In this document: positions 53,811-63,241 of the stretch, one piece after another
Layout: every line of letters begins with the position of its first letter
Numbering within the stretch: the first letter of the stretch is position 1
From: Rhizobium sp. CC-YZS058
GTDB taxonomy: Bacteria > Pseudomonadota > Alphaproteobacteria > Rhizobiales > Rhizobiaceae
Assembly: GCF_034720595.1 (NCBI RefSeq)
Contig: NZ_JAYESJ010000001.1
Coordinates: forward strand, 3,498,001-3,562,000
Reading direction: 5' to 3'
DNA length: 64,000 bases
Translations under genes and position numbers: made by a program
Notes under the pieces: model-generated
Database searches by the model: none
Seen by the model: only the letters and a program-made list of their open reading frames with translations
What the model was told of the DNA's origin: nothing

Positions 53811-54623
53811 ATGTCGAGCCAAGAGCAACGCCTGGCCCATCACGTCGCCATCGTCACCGGCGCCAGTTCCGGCATCGGCATTGCCGTTGCCGAGGCGCTG
53901 GGCCTGGCGGGCGCGGCGGTCATCGTCAATTACCACTCGCAGGACAAGCCGGCGCAGGAACTGGTCGATCGGCTGGAGAAGGCCGGCGGCCGCGCCCGCG
54001 CCGTCAAGGCGGATGTCTCGAAGGAAGAGGATGTCCTGCGCCTCTTCGACGCGGCAACGGACGCCTTCGGGCGCGTCGATCTCTTGGTCGCCAATTCGGG
54101 CGTGCAGAAGGATGCAGGCATCGCCGAGATGACGCTTGCCGACTGGAACACGGTGATCGACATCAATCTCACCGGCCAGTTCCTCTGCGCACGCGAGGCG
54201 GTGCGGCGGTTCCGCGCGCAGGACAAGGCCAAGCGCCCGGCCCGCAGCGCCGGCAGCATCATCGCCATGAGTTCGGTGCATGAGGTGATTCCCTGGGCCG
54301 GCCACATCAACTATGCCTCCGCCAAGGGCGGCATCCGCATGCTGACGCGCTCGCTCGCCCAGGAAGTGGCGGCCGACGGTATCCGCGTCAATGCGATCGC
54401 GCCGGGCGCCATCCGCACGCCGATCAACAAGGAGGCCTGGGAAACGGAAGCAGCGCTTGAAAAACTGCTGACGCTCATTCCCTACGGCCGGATCGGCGAA
54501 CCGGAGGATGTGGCGCGGGCCGCAGTCTGGCTCGCCAGCGACGAGGCCGATTACGTGACCGGCACGACGCTGTTCGTCGATGGCGGCATGACGCTGTATC
54601 CGGAGTTCCGCGACAATGGCTGA
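53811..54623 (+). CDS. SDR family oxidoreductase (glucose 1-dehydrogenase-like)
   Basis: A 270-residue classical SDR. The cofactor loop is VTGASSGIGIAVAEALGLAG; the catalytic tetrad shows Asn in DINLTGQF, Ser in AMSSVHEV, and Tyr/Lys in INYASAKGGI. IRVNAIAPGAIRTPINKEAW and the C-terminal VTGTTLFVDGGMTLYPEF are typical of the glucose 1-dehydrogenase group, including the WP/GT motif. It oxidises a sugar or polyol; substrate is inferred only. It overlaps the GH15 gene by 8 bp, so the two are probably expressed together for one carbohydrate pathway. Confidence 0.92.
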   Translation: MSSQEQRLAHHVAIVTGASSGIGIAVAEALGLAGAAVIVNYHSQDKPAQELVDRLEKAGGRARAVKADVSKEEDVLRLFDAATDAFGRVDLLVANSGVQKDAGIAEMTLADWNTVIDINLTGQFLCAREAVRRFRAQDKAKRPARSAGSIIAMSSVHEVIPWAGHINYASAKGGIRMLTRSLAQEVAADGIRVNAIAPGAIRTPINKEAWETEAALEKLLTLIPYGRIGEPEDVARAAVWLASDEADYVTGTTLFVDGGMTLYPEFRDNG

Positions 54624-56427
54624 ACCGCCCCGCGCGATCGGCGATCACGGCATTATCGGCGACATGGAAACGGCAGCCCTTGTCGCCTGCGACGGCACGA
54701 TCGACTATCTCTGCTGGCCGGCTCTGGACAGCCCGTCGATCTTTGCCGACCTTCTCGACCCCGGCAAAGGCGGCGCCTTTTCCATCCTCGCCGCGCTTCC
54801 CGACCAGCGCAGCCTGCAGCTCTATCTGCCGGACACGAACGTACTAACCACCCGCTTCATGGCAGAAGACGGCAGTGCGGAAATCCTCGATTTCATGCCG
54901 CACCCCGATGCCCGGATGCGGCCCACCGACGCAGCCCGCTGCCTGATCCGCCGGGTCAGCGTCACGCGCGGCACCATCCGCTTCACCATGCGCTGTGCGC
55001 CGCGCTTCGATTACGCGCGCGAAACGCCGGAGGTCACGGCGGAGGGAGCGGGGGCGCGGTTCACCGGCAAGGCCCTGACGCTGCAGCTCTTCGCCTCCGT
55101 GCCGCTGCGAGCCGAAGAGGGGGTGGCGACCGCCGAATTCACCCTGTCGACGGGGGAAAGCGCCTGGTTCGTTCTGGGTGACGCCGATCTCGGGCTACCC
55201 GACGATGCAACGATCCTCGGGGACATCGAGGCGACCACCGCGGCCTGGCGGCGCTGGACGGCGCAATCCACCTACAAGGGCCGCTGGCGGGAAGATGTGA
55301 TCCGCTCTGCCCTGGCGCTGAAGCTCCTGACCTCGCGCCGGCATGGCTCGATTGCCGCCGCCGCCACCTTTTCGCTGCCGGAGGCAACCGGGGCCGGGCG
55401 CAACTGGGACTATCGCGCCGTCTGGATCCGCGATGCCTCCTTCACCGTCTATGCCTTCATGCGCCTCGGCTTCATCGAGGAGGCCCATCAGTTCGGCCGC
55501 TGGGCCGGCGCCCGTGTCATGGCGTCGGATGACGACCATCCCTTGCGCATCATGTATGCGATCGACGGAACGCAGGCCGCCGACGAGCAGGAGCTCGACC
55601 ATTTCGCCGGCTATGCCGGCAGCCGGCCGGTGCGGATCGGCAATGGCGCCCATTCCCAAAGCCAGCTCGACGTGTTCGGCGAACTGATGGACAGCGTCTA
55701 CCTGACCAACAAATATGGCGAGGCCATCAGCGCCAGGGGTTGGGACCATGTGGCCGGCATCGTCGACTATGTGATCGACCACTGGCAGGAGGCCGATGCC
55801 GGCATCTGGGAGATCCGCGCCGAGCCAAGGCACTTCCTGCACTCCCGCGTCATGTGCTGGGTGGCGCTCGACCGGGCGATCCGCCTGTCGGTCAAGCGGT
55901 CCCTGCCCGCACCGCTGGTGCGCTGGACGGAATGCCGCGATGCGATCGCCGCCGATGTCTGGCAGAACTTCCGCCATCCCGAGCACGGCTATTTCGTGCA
56001 GGAGCGCGGTGGAACGGAGCTCGATGCGGCACTCTTGATGATGCCGCTGGTGCGCTTCGTTTCTTCCACCGATCCGGTCTGGCTGAAGACGCTGGATGCG
56101 ATCCAGGACCAGCTCTGCGACGACGGGCTCGTCTATCGCTACCGCACCCATGACGGGCTCGATGGCGGGGAAGGCGCGTTCACCACCTGCACCTTCTGGC
56201 TGGCCGAATGCCTGGCGCGGGCCGGCCGGCTCAGCGAGGCGCAGCTGGTGCTTGCCAAGGGCCGGCGCTACGCCAATGCGCTCGGCCTGTTTTCCGAGGA
56301 ACAGGACAAACGCGGCCTTCACCTCGGCAACTTCCCCCAGGCCCTCACCCATCTCGCCTTCATCAGCGCCGCCTATTTCACCGACCGCCGCCTCGACCCC
56401 TCCCACCGCCCGAACTGGCAACCATAG
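54616..56427 (+). CDS. Glycoside hydrolase family 15 protein (glucoamylase/trehalase-like)
   Basis: A 603-residue GH15 enzyme. The N-terminal beta-domain (residues about 1-220) begins IGDHGIIGDMETAALVACDG and has GTIDYLCWPALDSPSIFADL. The (alpha/alpha)6 barrel has NWDYRAVWIRDASFTVYAFM with the substrate-binding Arg-Asp and GIWEIRAEPRHFLHSRVMCW with the general acid Glu. TFWLAECLARAGRL precedes the C-terminal catalytic-base segment SEEQDKRGLHLGNFPQALTH. Such proteins without signal peptides in alpha- and actinobacteria are often intracellular trehalases or dextranases. It overlaps the SDR gene by 8 bp. Confidence 0.9.
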   Translation: MAEPPRAIGDHGIIGDMETAALVACDGTIDYLCWPALDSPSIFADLLDPGKGGAFSILAALPDQRSLQLYLPDTNVLTTRFMAEDGSAEILDFMPHPDARMRPTDAARCLIRRVSVTRGTIRFTMRCAPRFDYARETPEVTAEGAGARFTGKALTLQLFASVPLRAEEGVATAEFTLSTGESAWFVLGDADLGLPDDATILGDIEATTAAWRRWTAQSTYKGRWREDVIRSALALKLLTSRRHGSIAAAATFSLPEATGAGRNWDYRAVWIRDASFTVYAFMRLGFIEEAHQFGRWAGARVMASDDDHPLRIMYAIDGTQAADEQELDHFAGYAGSRPVRIGNGAHSQSQLDVFGELMDSVYLTNKYGEAISARGWDHVAGIVDYVIDHWQEADAGIWEIRAEPRHFLHSRVMCWVALDRAIRLSVKRSLPAPLVRWTECRDAIAADVWQNFRHPEHGYFVQERGGTELDAALLMMPLVRFVSSTDPVWLKTLDAIQDQLCDDGLVYRYRTHDGLDGGEGAFTTCTFWLAECLARAGRLSEAQLVLAKGRRYANALGLFSEEQDKRGLHLGNFPQALTHLAFISAAYFTDRRLDPSHRPNWQP

Positions 56428-56523
56428 GGACGGGATGGCCGGGGCGCTTGCCGAGAAATCGACGGCAAAGACCAGCGCGCGGGAGGGCGAGCAGGAGCAA
56501 ATCAACGATACGGGAAAGGCAAA

Positions 56524-56599
56524 TGGTGCCCGGAGGCGGATTTGAACCACCGACACGCGGATTTTCAATCCGCTGCTCTACCAACTGAGCTATCCGGGC
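56524..56599 (-). tRNA. tRNA-Phe (anticodon GAA)
   Basis: On the minus strand a complete 76-nt tRNA with encoded CCA is present. The acceptor is GCCCGGA / TCCGGGC, the D-arm contains AGCTCAGTTGGTAGAGC, the anticodon arm GCGGATTGAAAATCCGC carries GAA, and the T-arm has GGTTCAAATCC. Discriminator base is A. It stands alone between GH15 and Crp/Fnr genes. No integrase or direct repeat of its 3' end is visible nearby, so it is not marked as an attachment site. Confidence 0.97.
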
Positions 56600-56750
56600 C
56601 TCTCTTCTCCGGCAGGTGCCGGCGGGACGTGGTGTCCCTGTGAAGCGAGCGGGGTTATAACAGCTTGCTCGACGGTGTCCAGCCGCAAAATTCGGTTTTT
56701 TGCAGGAAGATGACGGGGCGAGGCAGCATCTGTCGATCGAGCGTCGAGGG

Positions 56751-56782
56751 CGCTTGGCGCCTTGGCTTTGCAGCGCCGAGCG
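56751..56782 (-). terminator. Possible terminator downstream of the Crp/Fnr gene
   Basis: CGCTTGGCGC (56751-56760) and GCGCCGAGCG (56773-56782) are inverted with one mismatch and a 12-base loop, 66 bp beyond the stop of the minus-strand Crp/Fnr gene. The remaining gap between tRNA-Phe and that gene (56600-56847) shows no credible coding frame. Confidence 0.35.
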
Positions 56783-56847
56783 CGCGGGATAGCCCGCTCC
56801 TTGACGTCGCTCCGTCGCGGCCGCGCAGGGTCGAGACTCGCCCTCTT

Positions 56848-57582
56848 TCAGCCCGTGTAGACAAATCCCTCGACCAGGCGCGCATATTCGCGCTCCGGCA
56901 CGCCATAGGAGCCGCCGGCGAGTTCCAGCAGCTTCGGGCGGCTGAGGATGCGGACGCTGCCGCGCGTCGAGCGGATGGCGTGTTCCCCTTCGAGAATATG
57001 AAGCTGCTCGGTGACACCGGAGCGGCGAACGCCCAGCATCAGGGCCAGGAAGTCATGGGTGATCGGCAGATCATCGCCATCCAGCCGGTCATGACACATG
57101 AGCAGCCACCGGGCGAGGCGCTGATACATCGTGTATTTGGCTGCGGCGAGAACCGAATAGGCAAGTTGAAGCTCGCAGGTGTGAACATAGCGCAGCAGCA
57201 GCTCGCGCGCCCCCCGATGCTCGATGAGCTGCCTGAAATCCGCAACCTCGACCGCAAGACCATGGCCCGGCGCCTGCATGAAGGTCTTGTTGGGCGTATG
57301 GTCGACGCCGAGCACGGTCGAATAGCCGGATAGCCCCTCGAACCCGACATGGCGCACCTCGACGCTCTTGCCATCGGCACTGCGGGTGACCAGCGAGCCA
57401 AGACCGCTTTCGAGAAAGATGATCTTCTCGATCGGCTGCCGCGGCTCGACCAGCGTGTAGTGGACGGGCAAGTCGACAGGAACCAGACGGGGGCTCAATG
57501 CGTCGAAGGCGTCCTTCGGCAGTTTTCTCAGAATCGTGTTCTTCACCGACTCTTGGGTCAGGTCAGTGTCATGTGCAGTCAC
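56848..57582 (-). CDS. Crp/Fnr family transcriptional regulator
   Basis: A 244-residue regulator with an N-terminal cyclic-nucleotide-binding-type domain (VPVDLPVHYTLVEPRQPIEK, FLESGLGSLVTRSADGKSVE, VGFEGLSGYSTVLGV) and a C-terminal winged helix (LPITHDFLALMLGVRRSGVT, EQLHILEGEHAIRSTRGSV). There is no N-terminal cysteine cluster for an iron-sulfur centre, and the canonical cAMP-contact RE motif is not present, so its ligand is unknown. Many rhizobia carry several such proteins that act in stress or oxygen control. The 252-bp upstream gap (57583-57834) is A/T-richer than the rest and likely carries promoters, but no element could be assigned. Confidence 0.9.
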   Translation of the reverse strand: MTAHDTDLTQESVKNTILRKLPKDAFDALSPRLVPVDLPVHYTLVEPRQPIEKIIFLESGLGSLVTRSADGKSVEVRHVGFEGLSGYSTVLGVDHTPNKTFMQAPGHGLAVEVADFRQLIEHRGARELLLRYVHTCELQLAYSVLAAAKYTMYQRLARWLLMCHDRLDGDDLPITHDFLALMLGVRRSGVTEQLHILEGEHAIRSTRGSVRILSRPKLLELAGGSYGVPEREYARLVEGFVYTG

Positions 57583-57834
57583 AGAATAGCGGCCTTCTCA
57601 TCGAAGCGGAGAGGCGCACATTATTGAGCGATTTCCCCTCGCGCCATTACCCTGGCAAGTGAGTACGGTACCGAACAATATTCATATGCAGCAATGTTTT
57701 AGCGCAGTTTTTCAGGGTTCAAGAGTGAAAGCTGGCCGTAAGTCGTCAATTGATGATGAAAGACGCCGTCGAACCTGCTGAGGAAGACGGCACTTGCTGA
57801 TCTCCGCAGGGCCACCCAGCTGGTGAGGGCTGCC

Positions 57835-59670
57835 TCAGCTAAGATCGCTTAGGCGGCGGTAGAGCGTGGCCGCGCCGGCATCCGGCTCGATGTCGGGCTC
57901 TCCAGCATCCTCGCCGCGATGCGCCGGCCTGCGGCGCTGGCCTTCCTTCTCCTCCGCCTCCTCCTGCCCGCCCTTCTGCCGCTCCGGCTCGGCCTCGTCC
58001 TCACGCGGCGCCGGATCGAAGGCAGGTGGGTAGAGCGGGACGAAGAAGGCCGGCAGCGCGCGGGGAAGCGCCAAGGCAGGCAGATCTGCGATCGGGGTCG
58101 ACAGAGCCTCGGCGGCAGGGGCTGCGAGCCCCAGATGATCCTGAGCGGTGCGGGCGGCCTGCAGTCCGCGGTCCGCCTGCGCGGTGCCGGCCGCGTTCTG
58201 CCCCGCGCCGCCGGCATGGGAAGCGGCGCTCTTCGCACTGCCTGCGTTCGGCTGCGCAGCCTCTTCTTCCTCTGCCGCCGGCGGCAGGCCGCCTTCCTCG
58301 GCGCGCGGTTCCGGCAGCTCGCGGGAGCCCGCGAGCATGGTGAAGAGCATGTCCCATTCGTCGAACTGCGGCTCCGCGACCGGGGTCGCGGTGGGCGGCA
58401 GGCTGTTGAGATGGAGAGGGGCAAGACGCGGCGCGGCCTCCGTAAGCGCCTCCTCCGCCACCGGTCCGGCGCGCGTTTGCCGGTCCGAAGCCACGCTTTC
58501 GCTGGCCGGGGCAGCGGCATCGCGCGGTGATGCCGCCGTCATCGGCAGGGGAGCGGCCGTATGGACGCCAGAGGCGGCAGCGGTGGGGAGACGACGCGCA
58601 AGCGTCGGCTCGAAGGCCGGCCGGTCTCTGGCTTCGCTGAGGCCGCGCTCCTCGTCGAAGGAAGTCTGGCGGAGCCTTGCCGCTTCCGGTTCATGGTCCA
58701 GTGGGGCAAAATGATCCGCCCCCGCCGCCTGCCGCGGGCCGTTGAAGGTGTCGAGCGGGGTGGAGGCGCGCGGGGCGCGCGGCCCGATGAATTCGGCGTC
58801 GTGCTCGTCGGTCCCGCCCGCCTGGTGTGCCAGCATGGACTCTTCGTCCTCCCGCAGGAAATCCGTGACGATCTCCACCACCCGCGCCAGCGCCTCCGAA
58901 TCCCGGGCAAGAAAGGCTGCGGATTGCGTCAAGGCTGGGATCGGTTCGTCGTCGAACGACGCTGCACCGAGCGCCAGTGCCGCCTCGAGCGTTGCACTGT
59001 CCGCGTCGACAGGGGGCAGTCGACCCATATCCGGAGCCCGGCTTTGCGGCGGTGCTGCCGCCGCTGCTTGCGCACCCTGTGCGCCCGCGGCGGCCGGCAT
59101 CCCCTCCGCATAGGCGCGTTGCAGCGCTGCCTGCAGCTCGGGCGCCTTGCCGGCAGCGGTCGAGGGATGCCACGGGGCGGCATGGAGCGGGAGCGGCTGC
59201 TGGATCACGGGCGGACGAAAGGATGCGTGGTCCGGCTCGGCGCGATGCGGCCCAGCCTGCGGCAGCGGCAGATCGCCCTTCGGCAGGAGATCGAGAATGG
59301 CGCCGTTCTTCAGGCTTTCGACTAGGAGCTTCAGCGCGGCGATCAGGCTTTGCTGGATCAATTGCTTGTCGAGCATGGCGCGGGCGGCCGGCGGCATCTG
59401 CTCCATATGCGCGATCAGGCGCTTGGCAAAGGCGCCAAGACCCTCCTGCGGCTGCGGCGGCAGGTTGAAGATCCGGCCGAGCGCCTCGGTCAGCCGGCCG
59501 AGCGCCACCCGCGTTCCCGGGTCGGCAGCTGGCAGGTCCTTCACGACCATTTCCAGCACCTGCAGAATCGTGTCGAACCGGCGGGTCGCGCTGCCAAGCG
59601 GCTGGCGATCTCGGGGCGTTCCGCCATCGGCCAGGGCCGCGGCGGCACTCCTGGCGATAACGGGTGCCAT
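57835..59670 (-). CDS. Large low-complexity Ala/Pro-rich protein of unknown function
   Basis: A 611-residue protein (642 if translation starts at 59763) that I do not recognise. The only compact part is near the N-terminus, about residues 25-140, helical and hydrophobic (RFDTILQVLEMVVKDLPAAD, LTEALGRIFNLPPQPQ, LIQQSLIAALKLLVESLKNG). The rest is a long Ala/Pro/Glu-rich, probably disordered region, with short motifs such as EFIGPRAPRASTPLDTFNG, and ends in an acidic tail GEPDIEPDAGAATLYRRLSD. No signal peptide or membrane span is seen. Composition resembles FliK-like hook-length or secreted proteins, but I see no specific match. The ATG at 59670 (MAPVIARS) avoids a Gly/Cys-rich extension. Confidence 0.6.
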   Translation of the reverse strand: MAPVIARSAAAALADGGTPRDRQPLGSATRRFDTILQVLEMVVKDLPAADPGTRVALGRLTEALGRIFNLPPQPQEGLGAFAKRLIAHMEQMPPAARAMLDKQLIQQSLIAALKLLVESLKNGAILDLLPKGDLPLPQAGPHRAEPDHASFRPPVIQQPLPLHAAPWHPSTAAGKAPELQAALQRAYAEGMPAAAGAQGAQAAAAAPPQSRAPDMGRLPPVDADSATLEAALALGAASFDDEPIPALTQSAAFLARDSEALARVVEIVTDFLREDEESMLAHQAGGTDEHDAEFIGPRAPRASTPLDTFNGPRQAAGADHFAPLDHEPEAARLRQTSFDEERGLSEARDRPAFEPTLARRLPTAAASGVHTAAPLPMTAASPRDAAAPASESVASDRQTRAGPVAEEALTEAAPRLAPLHLNSLPPTATPVAEPQFDEWDMLFTMLAGSRELPEPRAEEGGLPPAAEEEEAAQPNAGSAKSAASHAGGAGQNAAGTAQADRGLQAARTAQDHLGLAAPAAEALSTPIADLPALALPRALPAFFVPLYPPAFDPAPREDEAEPERQKGGQEEAEEKEGQRRRPAHRGEDAGEPDIEPDAGAATLYRRLSDLS

Positions 59671-59993
59671 CTCTACGGTCTCCGGTCCGGAACCGGCGGA
59701 CCTCGAAGGGTCAGCATGCAGCGCGCCAGTCCGGCTGCAGGTGCCGGCCTTGGCCGGCTTCAAAGGGGGTATGGACTGCGCGAACGCATCATGCGCGGGG
59801 TCGTCGAAGCCGAAACGGCAGGACTATGAGGGTCGGCTGCGGCGTCGCGCCGAACGGCATGCATGAGATACTCGACAGAGACAGACTATGACAGCATGGT
59901 TGACAAAGCGTTACCGGCCGGCGGCGCTTGTCTTGCGGAGACAAGGTGCCTCGCCTAATCCTGTCGCCGACGATCAGCGGAGGGGACGAATCG

Positions 59994-61382
59994 ATGAGTG
60001 CGGCAAACCTCATTCTCGATACCGACAGCTACAAGTTCGGCCACTATCTCCAATATCCGCCCGGCACGGCCGCCCTTTCCTCCTATATCGAGACGCGTGG
60101 TGCGCCGGATCTGGTCGATGTGCAATTCTTCGGCCTGCAGATGTTTCTGAAAGATGCGCTGGCGCGGCCGGTGACCAGAGCGCATGTGGAAGAGGCCGAG
60201 GCGATCGTGACCGCCCATGGCCAACCCTTCAACCGCGCCGGCTGGATGCATATCGTCGAGGCGCATGGCGGCTTCCTGCCGCTCGTCATCGAAGCGCTGC
60301 CGGAGGGCGTGGTCACGCGCCGGGGCGTGCCGCTCGTGCAGGTCGCCAACACCGATCCGGCCTGCGCCTGGCTGGTGTCGCATATCGAAACCGCGCTGAT
60401 CCGCGCCGTCTGGTATCCGTCCACAGTGGCCGGCACTGTGCGCCGCATCAAGCTGGCGCTGGCCGGCGCGCTGGAGCGGACCTCGGATACGCCGGAGGCG
60501 CTGCTGCCGACGCGGCTGCTCGATTACGGTGCACGCGGCGTGGCAAGCTACGAGCAGGCGGGCATCGGCGGCGTCGCGCATCTCCTGCATTTTGCCCAGA
60601 CGGACACGATGCCGGCCATCGTCTATGCCCGGCGGTTCTACGGCGCGGAGATGGCGGGGACCTCGATGCCCGCCTCCGAACACTCGACCATGACCGCTTG
60701 GGGCGGCGACCGCGAGGCGGAGGCCTTCTCCGCCATGATCGACCAGTTCGCCCCGGTCGGCGCGTTCGCGGTGGTGTCCGACAGCTACGACATCGCCACC
60801 GCCGTCTCCGAGACATGGGGCAAGCGGCTGCGCGACAAGGTGAAGGCCAGCGGCGCGACCGTGCATATTCGTCCCGACAGCGGCGATCCGATCGAGACGC
60901 CGATCCAGGTCATCCAGCAGCTCGACTATCGCTTCGGCTCGACCCCCAACCGCAAGGGCTTCAAGGTGCTCGACCGCGCGGTGCGCGTGATCCAGGGCGA
61001 CGGCATCACGCTTTCCGACATGAACCAGATCCTAAGCCGGCTCGAGGCTTTCGGCTACGCGGCCGAGAACATCAGCTTCGCCATGGGATCGCGTATTCTG
61101 CAAAGGGTCGATCGCGACCAGTTCGGCTTTACCATGAAGGCCAATGCCAGACTCGACAACGCCGGGAAATGGCATGATGTCTGGAAGCGTCCGGCGACCA
61201 TGAACGTGAAGGCGACCAAGGCCGGGCGCCAGGCCGTCGTCATGGGCGGTCTCGGGCTCGAAGCCGTGCGGCTGGACCAGCTGGCCGGGCGGGAGAACCT
61301 GCTGCAGCCGGTCTGGCGCAATGGCGCGCTGCTCAAGGACTGGTCGCTGCGCGAAGTCCGCGCGCGGGCTGCGCAGGCCTGA
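59994..61382 (+). CDS. nadV: Nicotinamide phosphoribosyltransferase (NAMPT/NadV type)
   Basis: A 462-residue phosphoribosyltransferase of the NAMPT branch. The N-terminus ILDTDSYKFGHYLQYPPGTA and VQFFGLQMFLKDAL are diagnostic; LLDYGARGVASYEQA, GTSMPASEHSTMTAWGGDRE and VHIRPDSGDPIETPIQV supply the phosphoribosyl-diphosphate and catalytic-His regions. It converts nicotinamide (or nicotinate) and PRPP to the mononucleotide for NAD salvage. Start ATG 59994 has AGCGGAGGGG before it; an upstream open frame is not family-like. It is followed after 81 bp by a DUF6665-like gene in the same direction. Confidence 0.9.
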   Translation: MSAANLILDTDSYKFGHYLQYPPGTAALSSYIETRGAPDLVDVQFFGLQMFLKDALARPVTRAHVEEAEAIVTAHGQPFNRAGWMHIVEAHGGFLPLVIEALPEGVVTRRGVPLVQVANTDPACAWLVSHIETALIRAVWYPSTVAGTVRRIKLALAGALERTSDTPEALLPTRLLDYGARGVASYEQAGIGGVAHLLHFAQTDTMPAIVYARRFYGAEMAGTSMPASEHSTMTAWGGDREAEAFSAMIDQFAPVGAFAVVSDSYDIATAVSETWGKRLRDKVKASGATVHIRPDSGDPIETPIQVIQQLDYRFGSTPNRKGFKVLDRAVRVIQGDGITLSDMNQILSRLEAFGYAAENISFAMGSRILQRVDRDQFGFTMKANARLDNAGKWHDVWKRPATMNVKATKAGRQAVVMGGLGLEAVRLDQLAGRENLLQPVWRNGALLKDWSLREVRARAAQA

Positions 61383-61463
61383 ACCCTTGCCACGTCCGGC
61401 GCGCGACCCCACCTCCCCGCTTATCCGGCAATGTCGAGCGCCGGCTAGAGGAAGGAATTGCCG

Positions 61464-61793
61464 ATGACGGTTCGCCCGCCAAGCTCCCTGACCAACCCCG
61501 GCGCCCGCGCCACCGGTTTCGATCTTCTCGAATATGAGCTGATGAGCGAGCGCGCCGACGCGCTCGGCCGCCATGGATTGAAGGTCGAGACCGCCATTGC
61601 CCGGCTCGAGGCCTGTACGGATGAAGGCATGCGTGAGGCGCTGCTCGACGAGGCCGCCGATGTGGTCTGGTCCTTCTTCATCACCCGCGAGCTCTGCGGC
61701 CTGCTCTCCAACAAGGACGCGATCGCCCGCTACCGCATTCCCCGCGCGGTGATTGCCCGGCTCGGCGTCGTGCGCAAGCCCAGGACGGACTAG
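61464..61793 (+). CDS. DUF6665-like small protein
   Basis: A 109-residue cytoplasmic protein of helical composition. The segments FDLLEYELMSERADALGRHG, KVETAIARLEACTDEGM, REALLDEAADVVWSFFITRE and CGLLSNKDAIARYRIPRAV match my recall of DUF6665 proteins, found downstream of NAMPT-type genes in rhizobia. Function is unknown; gene neighbourhood suggests an accessory role in NAD metabolism or a plain operon partner. ATG 61464 has AGAGGAAGGAA upstream. It is convergent with the tandem-paralogue gene, separated by 8 bp. Confidence 0.72.
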   Translation: MTVRPPSSLTNPGARATGFDLLEYELMSERADALGRHGLKVETAIARLEACTDEGMREALLDEAADVVWSFFITRELCGLLSNKDAIARYRIPRAVIARLGVVRKPRTD

Positions 61794-61801
61794 GCCGCGC
61801 T

Positions 61802-63178
61802 TCAGGCCGCGGCCGGCGCGGCGAGCGGCGCCTTTTGAGCCGCCTCCTCCGCCTTGCGTTTCAGGATCGCGTAGATTCCGTTCTCGTCCACCGATACGGG
61901 AAGGATGCCGGGTTCCTCCTCCTCCATCCCCGCGGTCCCCGGGTCGCCGGGCGCGGCACGCGCGACCATCTGTGTCTGCTTTTCCTCGGCTTCCGCCTGC
62001 TTCGTTTCATCGGACTTGCCGGCCGACTCGTCGAATGCCGCCTCGGCGGCCTCGACCGCGCTCTCGCCCTGCGTCGCCTCGGTCTGCTCGCGCTCGACCT
62101 CGTCATGCGCCGCCTCCGCGCCGGCGGCGAGTGCAAGCAGGACATCTCCGACCGACACGTCGGCAGATGCTGCCGAGGTGCCCGCGCCGTCCTTGGCTCC
62201 CTCCGGCAACGTGTCGAGCGCCTTGTTCATCTCGGCGATCGCATCCTGAGCGTCCAGCACGTCATCGAGCTTGCCGGCGGCTTCGAGCGACCGGATCTTT
62301 TCTTCGCGCTCCTTTTTCGTCTCCGCGTCCTCGACCTTGGTGGGGTCCGAGCGATCCGTGCGGTCGAGCTTCAGCTCGTCCAGTGTCTTCGGATCTGCGG
62401 CCTCCTCCAGGCGCTGAAGCACCTTGGCCATGTCCTTCGAGGCGAATTTTTCCTCGCGCGCCTGCGTGTCGAGTGCCTCTTGGATGGCCTTGGCCATATC
62501 CCCACCCGGGTTGGCGATCGCCTCGATCAGCTGGTTTGCGCTGAAGCCCAGATCGCGCAGTCCTGAGCGCCGTTCGACCTCCTGGACGGAATTTGCCAAT
62601 GTTGCGCGATAATCCCGTAATTGAAGGCCAACCCGGTAATTGAACTCCTCCTTCGTCTCGTCGGCGAACCGAGGCGCGATGGACAGATGGTCCATGGTTC
62701 TCGCGATCATCGCCGCCACGGGATCGTGCGCCTCTTCCGCGCGTGCCGGATCGCGCGCGGCTTCGACGGCTTCGACCGAGGTCTTGAAGCTTTCCAAGGT
62801 GATCGGCAATTTCAGCTTCTTGGCGTCTTTGCTCACCTTCTCCATCAGGACAAGGGCATCGGATGCGCAGTCTGCGATGTCTTTTCGCGTTGCGTCGGGA
62901 TCCACGGAGACTCCGATGGCATCGAGGAAGCGGGAGATCAGCCGCGCCATCAACGGGCTGTCGTTGCCCAGCGCACCGAAGAAATGCGCGTTGATCTTCT
63001 CGTTGAGCGCGGCATGGCTCTGGCTGCGCTTCAGTTTCGCGGCCGTGAGATCGTCGGTCTTCGGCGTCTTGCGACGGGCCTCCTCTTCCTGAATACGGCG
63101 TTCTTCCGAATCCTCGATCATGGAGCGCATCAGCATGCTGGATGCCGCGCCGGCGGCGAGCTGGGTGGGAAGGATCAT
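61802..63178 (-). CDS. Acidic helix-rich protein of unknown function, tandem paralogue A
   Basis: A 458-residue protein I do not recognise. It lacks a classical signal peptide; the first 20 residues are weakly hydrophobic (LPTQLAAGAASSMLMRSMIE). Residues 20-250 are mainly helical and charged, with GALGNDSPLMARLISRFLDA and RFADETKEEFNYRVGLQLRD. A segment with LDRTDRSDPTKVEDAETKKE leads to a low-complexity Ala/Glu region, and the chain ends with the conserved ILPVSVDENGIYAILKRKAE before an Ala/Pro tail. The second copy, 63 bp upstream on the same strand, shares the last half closely. Helical, acidic proteins of this kind may be secreted or structural. Confidence 0.65.
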   Translation of the reverse strand: MILPTQLAAGAASSMLMRSMIEDSEERRIQEEEARRKTPKTDDLTAAKLKRSQSHAALNEKINAHFFGALGNDSPLMARLISRFLDAIGVSVDPDATRKDIADCASDALVLMEKVSKDAKKLKLPITLESFKTSVEAVEAARDPARAEEAHDPVAAMIARTMDHLSIAPRFADETKEEFNYRVGLQLRDYRATLANSVQEVERRSGLRDLGFSANQLIEAIANPGGDMAKAIQEALDTQAREEKFASKDMAKVLQRLEEAADPKTLDELKLDRTDRSDPTKVEDAETKKEREEKIRSLEAAGKLDDVLDAQDAIAEMNKALDTLPEGAKDGAGTSAASADVSVGDVLLALAAGAEAAHDEVEREQTEATQGESAVEAAEAAFDESAGKSDETKQAEAEEKQTQMVARAAPGDPGTAGMEEEEPGILPVSVDENGIYAILKRKAEEAAQKAPLAAPAAA

Positions 63179-63241
63179 CGGCCTGGCCTTTCGACAGGTG
63201 TTGGCGACTGTTGCACTTTGGACGGGGAGTGCCCCGGTCTT

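Noticed and set aside
56524..56599. tRNA-Phe as an integration site of a genomic island
   Set aside because: No integrase, no repeated tRNA 3' end and no change in gene character on either side were found.
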